Positions 25,492 to 36,800 of a stretch of DNA of 64,000 nt are shown in pieces. The position numbers were made by a program, and so were the translations under genes. Position 1 is the stretch's first letter, and each line of letters starts with the position of its first letter. This DNA comes from Parastagonospora avenae f. sp. tritici 18332-5 (lineage: Eukaryota > Ascomycota > Dothideomycetes > Pleosporales > Phaeosphaeriaceae): positions 186,001 to 250,000 of the forward strand of contig JAFJTR010000031.1 of NCBI GenBank assembly GCA_022559985.1, read 5' to 3'. The notes beneath the pieces were generated by a model. The model made no database searches. It was not told the origin of the DNA and saw only the letters and a list, made by a program, of their open reading frames with translations.

Positions 25492-26593
25492 CTACATGGT
25501 GTTCGATGTCGTAGCATTTTCCATCTCCAACGTCTTGGCCTTTTCCTCCTTCACTCGTTTCTCTTCCCTTTCGCTGTATCTGTCTCCAAATAGATCGAAA
25601 TGTGGGCGCATCACAATCGTGTACTTCACGAACTCCTCCATACAATCAACGAGTCGATCTCGGTTGCCGCTCGACATAAGTCTGCTTCCATCTTCCTCCT
25701 CCGTAAACTGCTTATATGCCATGGGTATGGAGCTTTGGTTTGGAATCGCGAACATGCGCATCCATCGACCAAGAATCCGCAGAGAGTTGACCGTGTTGAA
25801 TGACTGCGAACCACCACTGACTTGAGCAATTGCTAGCGTACGACCTTGAGTTGGACGGACAGAGCCAGTGGAGAGAGGTATCCAGTCGATCTGGTTCTTG
25901 AACACGGCTGTCTGGATGAAGGTTAGTCGGTCATCAAGTCAGTGTACGAGTACGTGATACGCACCAAATTACCATGCTGCTCAGGGCTGATCCAAATATG
26001 CCCGTCGGACCATTTGCTTAAGTCTCGCAATTCTTGCACTTTTGGATGGGAGTGCTGTTCGTCGTCTTTGACTGGCAATCCAGCTGGGTCGTACATGCGA
26101 ACATCGCAACCAAGACGAAAGAGTATCCGACTCGCTTCGTAGGCCAATAAGCGTGAGTAAGAGCTGCAGTAATCAGCTTCGAATCCGAATCGAAAAGTGA
26201 TGGTGTGACCTACCGCTTGCGCATACTTCCATGCAGAACGAGGACCTTCAATCTATCACCACCATTACGAAGCACTTGGAGATCCACCATCTTCAATACC
26301 GTGCTCAATTCAAGTTCAGCCACCCAGTCTTTCTGCTCCTGACTTTCGTCGTTGAGCAGGAAAGGTCGATAGGATTCTCGTACGGCATCTTCATCTTCCG
26401 AAGCTGGAATAGCCAGAGAGATATTTCGGTACGTTGGATCTACAACTAGTTCAGTACGAGCCCGCTCCGCTGCGGTGTTGTTCAGGTCCCCATTCAGCGA
26501 TGTCGCCATATTCCGTGGAAATGAGTGACGAGCACTTGGTGCGATACTGCGGAAGACAATTCGTATTCGTGGAAGCGAGCGAAAAACGTTCAT
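25492..26593 (-). CDS. arsH: ArsH-like NADPH-dependent FMN reductase
   Basis: Three exons: 26593-26214, 26163-25965 and 25911-25492, 332 residues; introns are 50 and 53 bases. The flavodoxin-like core starts with the nucleotide loop VLVLHGSMRKRSYSR. It continues with the ArsH hallmarks SPEQHGNLTAVFKNQ, IDWIPLSTGSVRPTQG, VSGGSQSFN and LGRWMRMFAIPNQSS. ArsH proteins reduce flavin and oxidise organoarsenicals or reduce quinones, so this is a stress or detoxification enzyme in the cytosol. The first 28 residues are Arg/Ser-rich with no acidic residue and could target mitochondria; a second Met (MATSLNG) would give the plain form. Whether it belongs to the metabolite pathway or merely lies inside the locus is unclear; no arsenic-resistance partner is next to it. 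Confidence 0.92.
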
Positions 26594-28171
26594 GAATCTA
26601 AGTTCGAAGAGGACGGAGCTGGTTCAATTACTGATTGCGACGAAGAACTAAAATTGCAAAAGATAGAGTTAATGAGACAATGGCATTCTATAGAGGTGGT
26701 AATGACTGTTGATAGAACACTGATTGGAGATTTGGAGCCTCATTGACTAGTGGGCAGTATGTCACTCAACCCACGCTATTGGTTAGGGCTGCTGCACGTC
26801 ATCAGACATCAGCCGCAATTGCGCCGGATAAAACGAAAATCTTCGACTGTCACTCAAACGTTTTTCATCTCTGCTGCAACTCCCAGCACAAACTACTCTG
26901 CTCACAACGAAGAATGATCATTGTGCTTTTGCATCATGCCAAGTACATGTGGTACTGGTGAATCACGTGACCACCATATTGGTCGTGCAGACCCAAACTC
27001 ACTCGGCTGTTTGCATCAAGTTACTTAGATCTCTTCAATACTAACGCGGGGCGCCTAGCATCACGGTCGATATCTCCCAGCGGAGCGGAAGATACCCAGC
27101 GGAAACGTAGCAGCGGATCTCTGCCCAGCACGACCATGGTCCGCGCTCTCGCAAATTTTTTGTCACAGCTACGCAAACCCTAGCTCAATGTTGTACGACC
27201 CCCTTGCGTTGACCGGCGCACTCTTTTCTAGCAGGAATGTGGCACAGGAAAACAGTCAACACCCGCGTCCTCTCCAAGCGAAGAGTGATTGGTCGCGTCG
27301 TTCATCTTAGCGCGTTTGTGCCGCTTCAGCCTTGTACGCCCTGCTCTATGTTGATGTTCGAATGCGCTGTAGATCTTCTCAAATTGGTAACAATATTAAG
27401 GAAAGATCAGCGATACTCGTTGCTGTGCCGCTAAGCTGCATCGACATGTCAGACGTGCTACCGATGATATGAATGTGCGCCCGCATAGAAGGGTTGGCAT
27501 CGAGCGGAGAGTGCTCGTTATGATTATTTGTTCATCGAGGTGCAGGTCTTTTGCGGCTCGGAGACATGGCTATCGATGCTTTTCAAATCAAATGGACCAC
27601 CCCAGAGAGCGCGTTTTAACGGCTCAGCTCTGCTGCCCAGAGAAGTAGCTTATCTTATTGGGTGAAATACTCTAGGACTTACTACCGCGGTTTAATATAG
27701 GCCTTGCAGCTGTCAGCTAGATTGCTTTTAACGAACCAGCCGTTAAGAAAAGTTACGGGGGGTCCATTTGAATTATAACGACAATAACAAGGCGCAACAA
27801 AGGACACATGTAAATGTAACGGCACTTGTATGAGATATGTGCTGAGATTGCGGGGCGCAGTGGGGATCAAGCTCATCCTCTATGCATGGCAGACTCAAAG
27901 TCAGGTGTGTTGCCGAGTGCCTAGGAATTCTGCGGCGCGATCACGGATGATTACAAGGAATGACAATGAAGTGAATCTTGATCTATTGTGTTCTTTTGGG
28001 GTATATGCAAATTCCAAACCTAAGTGCAGGAGTGATGAGCTACAGCGCTCGAGTAAAACCTGTATAGCCAGCAAAACTCCTTGATTATCATGGCCATCTC
28101 GTTCGTGTCCTCATCTTACTTCTTCCATCTAATATAAACACTGGCAAACACCTCGCGTTGCGCTCGAAGGC
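26594..28171. other. Long gene-free region with a MITE-like element
   Basis: Nearly 1.6 kb with no open frame that looks like a protein. It contains the ArsH promoter, the element at 27589-27770, and a CAGCGGA motif recurring several times around 27076-27118. Confidence 0.6.
27589..27770. mobile_element. Small inverted-repeat element, MITE-like
   Basis: The left arm (27589-27623) begins CAAATGGACC and ends TTAACGGC. The right arm (27739-27770) reads GCCGTTAA and ends GGTCCATTTG. The outer 10 bases and inner 8 bases are perfect inverted repeats, with an imperfect C-rich/G-rich middle. The 182-base body has no open frame. Non-autonomous DNA elements have this form. I could not fix a clear target-site duplication, so it could be a relic or a chance palindrome. 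Confidence 0.5.
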
Positions 28172-29394
28172 TCAAACGGCGTTGCTGGGTTGCTCGACGC
28201 GCTGGTATGCAGTGCTGTTCCACTCAGTCTCAGTGAGCTGGATGGACGCTTCACGATCGTCAGAGAGCTTTCCCATGGACCTGACACCTTTTCCAGCAGG
28301 AACCCAGAGGTCGCCAAACACACGCCCAGGATGGAAGATAGTAAGGGCGGTAACTGCGAGGATAACCATGGGTCCCTCAAAGATCATGAAAGTGACTTCG
28401 TCGTTGGCAAGGTGACCGTTGAAGCCGTCCCAAAGCTCGGCGACACGGTAGATGCATCGCACGTAGATGAAAATGGTGGCGGCGAACAAAGCCCACTGGA
28501 AAAGAGGGAAGGTCTTGTAGGCACGAAGCTGCTCGTATAGAGGCGGCTGGCTGCGAGCCAGAGAACCGGAGAGCCTGGCGCGGCGAGTGCGGAGTGCGAA
28601 GTCGGCCCAGAGAGCGAGGAAGAGAGTCATGGTGATGACCTGGGAGATCAGACCAGCTATCATGATGTCGACACCGCGCTTCGAACCCTTGACGTCCTTG
28701 CCAGTAGCAGCCATGCCACCACCGACACCTTGGAGAATGAGAGCAAGTACATCGCAGCTGATGAAGATGTAGGTATACATCTTTGGCTTGAGGCGAGAGT
28801 TCTCGCTACCAATGGCGACAATTACGCGTCCCAGGCACAGGTAGATACCAGCCGTAAGCAGAGCAGGAGCGAGTGTAAGAGGGATCAAGTTCCTGATCTT
28901 CGAGTCAGCGGAGTCAAAATATGATGATAGACCAGGAAGACTCACACAAGAAAGTTGTTCATCAAGAAGGGATTCAGGTTGAGCATGATGCGGCCAATAT
29001 AACCAACGATCTCTCCGAGGATACCAGCGCACATTGTACCCATGAAAGTCCATGCTCTACTCCGGATGCCAAACCACAATTGCCCACCGAAGAGAGCGAA
29101 GAAGCAGAGCATGTAGATGACATTTCCGGCAATAGTTGGTCGATAGTCAATGGTTTGCCATGATTCGGGACACTTGCCCACTGTGCAGTATCGTCTCGAC
29201 ATGCCAATGACCATGGGATCTGTGCTGTTTACATCGATGTTGTTGGGATCGATGCCATTTTTGTCGACGGCTCTGGCGGCCAGGTGGAAAAGCGCGTCCA
29301 TTATGGTATAGTACGGACTCGTGGGACCGTGATGGCTGTCTAAAGTCGTGGAGGTAATGATAATACCTGTGGTAGAAAGGCTGATAGAGTTCAA
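28172..29394 (-). CDS. RTA1-like seven-helix membrane protein
   Basis: Two exons, 29394-28946 and 28892-28172, 389 residues; the intron is 53 bases (GTGAGT to ATCAG). About seven membrane helices follow an extracellular N-terminus. RTA1-family features are visible: the helix pair around GTMCAGILGEIVGYIGRI, then APALLTAGIYLCLGR and SCDVLALILQGVGGG, and the loop with an aromatic-rich IYRVAELWDGFNGHL. Fungal relatives (Rta1, Rsb1, Pug1) affect lipid or sphingoid-base movement and tolerance to membrane-active drugs. The gene could contribute to self-tolerance of the cluster product, an inference from position. The start is uncertain: the Met at 29301 (MDALFHLAARA) would shorten it by 31 residues. 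Confidence 0.9.
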
Positions 29395-30824
29395 AGTAGA
29401 GTTGAAACTGTGAAGAGAAGAGCGTGATGGAGTGAGGGGTTTGTATCTCCTCCCAAGGCAGGCAGCTTATGTCTTATACCAGAGTTCTCAATGCGTTGAT
29501 ACACCTTAGGTGGATCGGCGGTGGATGATGATTGGCCGGTTCGTTCAATTGCGGCGCGGCACCTTGTACTGCTGCTGCGGACCTGGCTGTGGCAGACTTT
29601 CTTGTTCAAACCTAGGATCTTTGACACTGCATGAAAGAATGACAAGACTTTAGATTGGAATTTGGGTCTGCTTTAGACTACGTGCTCACAAGATGCGTTG
29701 GATCTCTTGAACTTCACGACGCAATCTGTTACCATTGTCCGGTCGGGTTTGTAGCCTGTGCCAGCAGCTCAGCGCTGATAGGCCTGAAACGCACTGTTCG
29801 ACGCCGGACATGATTTGCGACCCACAGATGCGTGCGCATCTGGGCCAAGAATACGTTCAACGTGGTGGCGCATGCACAGTGCTTGTCCGTGGAGATGAAC
29901 AAGGGCAGACGAAGAGCATGGAGAGGTAGACGCTCTGCAGGCCAATGCGTTCCGCTGCGAAGGTAAACAGCAGGGGTGTGCACAGGCTCCTGCACGCCTG
30001 ATCTTAGATCTGTAATTTTCCTCAGTCACGACTCGTTATTTTCCGAGGATGACTGATCGGGCTTGGCACACTTTCGGGCTTGGCTTCACGAAACCCACGC
30101 GTCATCCTGCACCGCGTCACTTAGCTTGCTTCCATCTCATGTCTAACACGCCGGAAATGACACCTCGCGCTGAAAGAGGCAATCATCTCAGGAACCGATC
30201 CCAGCCTAAGACAGCACCCAATGAGGCGCGTCGAATGATCCCACTACGTTCTCACGATGATAGTCTGAGCGGCTCATCGCGTATTCCTCGTGGCAACCGG
30301 GGAGTAACATTTTTCAGCCTCATCGGGGCTTTTATTGGTAGCCAGAGCCGATTGTGAATGGTCAATTGGTTTCCATGTTCAGGCCAGTGTCTTTTAGACA
30401 CCCAATTGGGATTTGACGGCCATCATGCTATTTCCGACTGACGCGAGAGTCGGCATACCAACACATCTGTATAGATTTACATACCGGCTTTGCCCAAGCA
30501 TCTCTCTTTCGAGACTCTAACACGTGTGTGTATTGCATTTCGACTCGCTCTGAGCCTTACACCATCGAGACTTTCATTGATCACCCTCTCTTGTAGGTTC
30601 CAACTTTGATAACTCACCCAATAGACTTTAGATTTTTGGCTTTTCGCGACGATACCCCATAGACTACTCGAAGAGACAAGAAGGCGCAACACGACACACA
30701 TCATCTGGCCTTTGCTGTATTCATTACAACAAACAATTAATATCATAGGAAGTCCAACGGCGCCAAAAGTCAATACCTGCTAATGCCAATAAACAGTTAA
30801 CCAATACACTTCCTACTGACCGAA
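29395..30824. promoter_or_regulatory. Divergent upstream region of RTA1-like gene and NRPS
   Basis: The RTA1-like gene reads left and the synthetase reads right, so this 1.4 kb holds both promoters. The last 350 bases before the synthetase ATG are A/T-rich and gene-free. A 102-codon open frame at 30049-30357 has no recognisable features and I did not call it. Confidence 0.55.
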
Positions 30825-33800
30825 ATGGGTTCAGTCTCTGGAATTGATGCTGTTTGGGCATGGAATGAGCATGTTCCTACATTCATCGACGAGACCGTGA
30901 GCGACCTTGTTCACAAACAGGTCAAGCTGCGACCAGATGCGCTCGCAGTCGATGCCCACGATGGCACCTGGACATATGCAGAGCTTGATGCTACAGCGAA
31001 TCGTGTTGCTCATTACCTGTGCGACTTGGGTGTTGGACCCGAGGACGTTGTACCACTGTGCTTTGAGAAGTCACGGTGGGCGATTGTCGCCATCCTTGCA
31101 GTTCTGAAGACCGGAGCTGCATTTGTTTTCTTGGATCCCTCACACCCAGTGGACCGGAGGCAGTACATTACTTCGGAAGTTGAAGCCAAAGTGATCATCT
31201 GCTCTCCATCCCAAATACATCTCTACGAGTCCGTATGTCCGCCTACATTCATGCTTAGCGAGGACAGCCTGGGGAGCCTACCCGAGCAGGAAGTGGCCCC
31301 AAGGACCTCAGCCGCGCCTACCAACCTCCTGTACGTGATCTTCACGTCCGGGTCTACCGGCAACCCGAAGGGTTGTCTCATCGAGAACCGTGCATTCCTC
31401 AGCGGCTCATTACGGCACGCCGAACGTGCTGCTATCGACCACACTACGCGCATATTACAGCTCGCATCCTACAGCTTTGATGTTAGCATGCTCGAGATCC
31501 TCACTGCCCTGGTTCACGGCTCATGCATTTGTACGCCGGACATGGCATTGATGGCCAATGGCCCCGCCTATATCGTCAACGAATATAAAATAACCTGGAC
31601 GTTCATGACACCTTCGCTGGTCAAGCTCATGACGCCAAACATGGTTCCAACCCTCAAAACATTAGCTCTGGGTGGAGAGCCACTTTCGAAGAACGACGTT
31701 GAGACATGGGCAGGCGAGCTTCAGCTCATCAACGGCTACGGACCCAGCGAGTGCTCTGTTGCAGCGACCGGAAACACTGACATGACCACTGATACCGATC
31801 CTGCAAATATCGGCTTCCCAGTCGGAGGCATCTGCTGGATCGTGGATGCCGAGGACCACGATGTATTACTAGCTCCTGGTGAAGTAGGCGAACTTCTCAT
31901 CGAAGGACCCATTCTCGCCCGTGGATATCTCAAGAACAAGGAGAAAACTGATGAGGTGTTCGTCGAGCGGCCTGCTTGGGGTCCTACAACGAAGACAGGA
32001 GAAGACAGGAGGTTCTACAAGACTGGCGATCTCGCGAAATATTTGCCTGATGGTTCCATCTGCTTTGTCGGACGAAAGGACACTCAGGTGAAACTGCGCG
32101 GCCTCCGTATTGAGCTGGGCGAGATCGAGCACAACATCGGCACGCATCCACAGGTCAGACATCAAATGGTCATTCTGCCAAAGAAAGGCTCATTCGCCAA
32201 CCGCCTGGTAGCGCTTGTATCGCTCCAGGACTTCTTAGTCGAAAGTTACGACGCTGTCGAGTCGACAGTCTACCTCCACGAAGATCTTCACAGTGATGAG
32301 ATCAAGCCTTACCTGGAATCTATTCGGCAAGGTTTGGCATCCAAAGTTCCCGAATACATGGTCCCGGAAACCTGGATTGTTCTCGAACGATTTCCCCTCC
32401 TGCTCTCTGGAAAGCTCAACCGCTCCTTAGTCAGCAAGTGGGTCGCCGAAGCAGACAGCGAACTTTATAAACAAGTCGTTGACATTGACTTCGAGGAGGT
32501 GCTTGACGCGGATACACTGGGAGGCAGCGAGGAAAAGCTACGCGACATCATTGCAGCTGTTCTCAACTTGCCTCCTTCGAGTGTCAGTCTCTCTAAGTCT
32601 TTCCTCAGCTTGGGCGGTGACAGCATCACTGCAATGCAGGTCATGTCTCGCTGTCGTGCTGCTGGACTTGCCGTTAGCGTCAAAGATATACTTCGAAGCA
32701 AGTCAGTGACTGAGCTTACGCTATCTGTGAAGTCTGCGAATGAGACTTCATATTCTACCGACGAGATTTTCGACAAACCATTCGATCTATCGCCTGTGCA
32801 GCGCATGTACTTCGATATTGCTCCTACTGAAATCGATGATGCTCGGCAAACTCGGTTCAACCAAAGCTTCTTCCTCAGGATCCAACGACCAGTATTGGAG
32901 CTGAGCGTTGCAAAGGCCCTTCAGGCTGTCGTTACCCAACACTCCATGCTTCGCGTGAGGTTCGTTAAGGATGGCGAAAAGTGGATGCAAATCATCCCTT
33001 CTAAGGTTGAAGACACGTTCAGCTTCGCAGCCTTCGACATTGATTCGGTCAATGATGCACACCCCATCATGGCCGAGACACAGACTTCGTTGGACACTCG
33101 CAATGGTCCGATATTCGCCGTTGTGTTGTTCAACACCTCCGCTGATGGCCAGTATCTTTTCCTTGTCGCCCACCATGTTATGATCGACTTGGTTTCATGG
33201 CGTGTCATCCTTCGTGACATTGAAGAATTTCTGACAACTGGCTTGCTGACTGCGGCGAAGCCAATCCCTTTCCAGAACTGGCTCAGCTTGCAAGCAGAGC
33301 ATGCACGCGCCACGGATATCGCCAGCGTTTTGCCTTACGAAATTCCCACACCTGATTTTGACTACTGGAACATGTCCAGCAAGCCCAATCGCATGTGCGA
33401 TACTGAGGAAGCTGTCATAAAACTCGACCTGATACAGACCAAGGAACTACTGGAAGGTTCGTGCCACGCGGCGTACAACACAGAACCTATCGACGTCCTG
33501 CTTGCATCTATCGTTTACTCGTTCAACCAAACTTTCAGTGATCGCGCAGTACCGGCGTTGTTTAGGGAAGGCCACGGCCGCGAACCTTGGGATGATGATC
33601 TGGATGTATCCGGAACCGTCGGATGGTTCACGACTATGTACCCTTTGCATGTCGAGATGCAGCAGCGTTTTGGCATTCTAGATGTCATCAAACGAGCCAA
33701 AGATGTACGACATAGTGTGCCTGCCAATGGTCGGCCATACTTTGCATCGCGTTACCTCACCGATGCAGGTATTGCGAAGTTCGGCGGACATGACCATGTG

Positions 33801-36800
33801 GAGCTGTCGTTTGATTATCTTGGTCTATACCAGCAAATGGAGCGTGCAGACGCCCTACTCACACAAGTTCCCGGATACCAGGCTATCTTTGAGGATGTAG
33901 GGAAGGAGTCACCGCGCTTCGCACTCGTTGAGATCACTGCAGAAGTGCTTCAGGGACATATGCAGCTTCTCTTTGTGTTCAACAAGCAGATGAAACACCA
34001 AGAGCAGATCCACTTGTGGATGCGCAATGCCCAGGCTTGCATTTCTGATGCTCTTGCGCAACTTCAGGACCACAAGGAAGAACGAACCCTTTCCGACTTT
34101 CCGCTGCTGGAGCTGAGCTATGAGGACCTGGATTCACTTGTTTCTACAAAGATGCCTGAAATTGGTATCTCAGACATCGCTCGCGTCGAAAGCGTGTACC
34201 CCTCTTCTCCTATGCAGCACGGTTTGCTCATCAGCCAGGTTCGGGGAGGATCGCAAGGTGCTTACGAGTACAACCATACACTCAAAGTTGAGACCCGTAA
34301 TAATTCTGATGTCCTGAACATTGGCGCTCTGGAATCTGCATGGAACCAGGTTGTTCAACGCCACTCATCTCTACGAACAGTATTCATTGAGAGCGTCAGT
34401 CACGCGGGACTGTACGACCAGGTCATCCTCAAGGCCATTGATCCGAGGATACACAGCCAGGAGTGCTCAGAACTGGAGGTTGAGCAGGTGTTTGACAGTC
34501 GTGGTAAGCTCGCCTTCCGTCCTGGCGAGACACTACATCGCTTCACTATCTGTCACGTATCCTCAACAACGGCTGTATGCAAACTGGAGATCAACCACGC
34601 CATTATTGATGGTGCTTCCATCGCCAACATCATGGGCGACTTCATCCTAGCGTACGATGGCCGTATGCTCAACCGTCCCGGGTTTGCGTTCGAGGACTAC
34701 ATCAAGCATGTTCTTGACCGCCCCCTTGGTCTTGCTGCCAATTTCTGGCGACAGTATCTTCTGGACGTCAACCCTAGTTTCTTCCCTCTTATGGCGCATT
34801 GGGAGGACGCTGTTGACCCAGCCCGCAAGCTAAAGACGGCCACCATCGATGTTGGCATCTCTGCCACAGAATTGACAGCTTTCTGCGATATGAAGAACGT
34901 CACTCTTGTCAACGTCTTCCAACTTGCGTGGGGCCTGGTTCTGAAGCAGTACATCGGTACCGAGGATGTCTGCTTTGGCTACTTGTCCTCTGGACGCGAC
35001 GCTCCGCTCGAGGGCATCGAGCAAGGAGTTGGTGCATTTATCACCATGCTAGTCAGTCGTATGGTTCTTGATGACACATTGGTCATGAATGATGCGCTTT
35101 TGAGAGTCGCTGATGACCTGTTGAGGACCCTGCCAAATCAGCACTGCGGACTCGCCGAAATCCACCACGCCCTCAAACTAGGCAGCCAGCCACTGTTCAA
35201 CACAATCATCTCTTTCCATCGCGAGACGGGCCATGAGCTGATCACCGACTCGAGCATCACAGTGGAAGCTATCAAAGGCTACGACCCCACTGAGTATGCT
35301 CTGTCGCTAGATGTGGGTGTTACAGAGTCAAAGGTAGACGTGACACTCCAATTCTGGACGTCTGAATTCACGGCTGCACAAGCTCAAAATATCGGCGCGA
35401 CCCTCAGCGAAGCCCTGAAGGCTATAATCTACCAGTCGTCCAAGCGAATCGGTGAAGTCGACCTTGTCTCTTCTTTACACATCCAACAAATGCGCAAAAT
35501 CACCGCAGTGTACCCACAGTACGTCAATGAGTGTGTTCATCACGCGATTGAAGCCCAAGCATATGCCACGCCTGAGGCTGAAGCGATCTGCTCGTACCAG
35601 GGTAGTTGGACATACAAGGAGCTCAATGAGCAAGCTAATCTCCTTGCGCATCATCTCGTCTCTCTTGGTGTCGGTCCTGAGACTATTGTCCCGTATGTGT
35701 TCGAAAAGAGCGCATGGGCGATCGTCTCGATCCTCGCTATTCTCAAGGCGGGTGCCGCAGGGGTTGCATTCGATCCCAATCACCCTATCGAACGTATCGA
35801 GAGTCTCATCGAGCAGACGGAGTCATCCATCATCCTTACATCGACTCAAAATGCTGCTTTGTTCAAAAACACAGCCAACCTAGAGGCAGTCATCGTCGTC
35901 GATCAGGCTTCCATCTTTAAGCTTCCTATTGCTACTGGACCAGCGTGTGCCACTGTTCGACCGGAAAATGCGTGCTTCGTTGTCTTCACCAGCGGAACCA
36001 CGGGCAAACCCAAGGGTATAGTCTTGGAGCACAGGAACATGCGAACGTGCAGCACCTCAATGGGACCGGTACTCGACTTTGGGCCACACACCCGTGCACT
36101 GCAATTCGCAGCCTACAACTTTGATGTCAGCTTGCAAGACATCGCAACCACACTACAGTTTGGTGGCACTATCTGTGTCATCTCCGACGAGGAACGCATG
36201 AATGATCTGGCTGGTGGCATCAATCGCACTCAAGCGAACTGGGCCGATCTCACTGCCACTGTCAGCGGTATGCTGAATCCCAAGGACGTGCCATCTATGC
36301 GACGCCTGAACAACGGAGGAGAGCCTCTCAACCGCGATGTCATCGAAACTTGGGCAGATCACGTCCAGCTTCACAACCTGTATGGTCCTGCCGAGACTAC
36401 CGTGAACCAGACCGGTAGTGTTCGCTTGTGTCGCACTTCACCGGCTTCGAATATTGGACCTGCATTTGGTACACACGTGTGGATTGCGAACGACCAAGAC
36501 CACAACCGACTTGTTCCGATGGGTTGTGCTGGCGAGATTCTGATTGAAGGACCATTGCTGGCACGTGGCTACCTCAACGAGCCCGAGAAGACCGCAGCGG
36601 CGTTCATCGAGAACCCGGCATGGGTTGCGGATTTCCCGGACGCCAATGCTCTGTTACCTCGACGCTTCTACAAGAGTGGTGACATTGGTTGCCTCAATAC
36701 CGATGGAAGCATCACAATTGTTGGTCGCCGCGATGCACAGGTGAAGATTAATGGTCAGCGCGTAGAACTTGACGAGATCATGTACCAAGCCCAGCTTTTG

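Noticed and set aside
30185..30194. Near match to the HC-toxin tox-box ATCTCNCGNA in the NRPS upstream region
   Set aside because: It has GG where the motif needs CG. Reading the other upstream regions by eye found no exact match, and the expected TOXE-type regulator is absent. A computed scan would settle it.
30049..30357. 102-codon open frame upstream of the NRPS
   Set aside because: No recognisable motif, Arg/Pro/His-rich composition typical of chance frames, and no splice partners.
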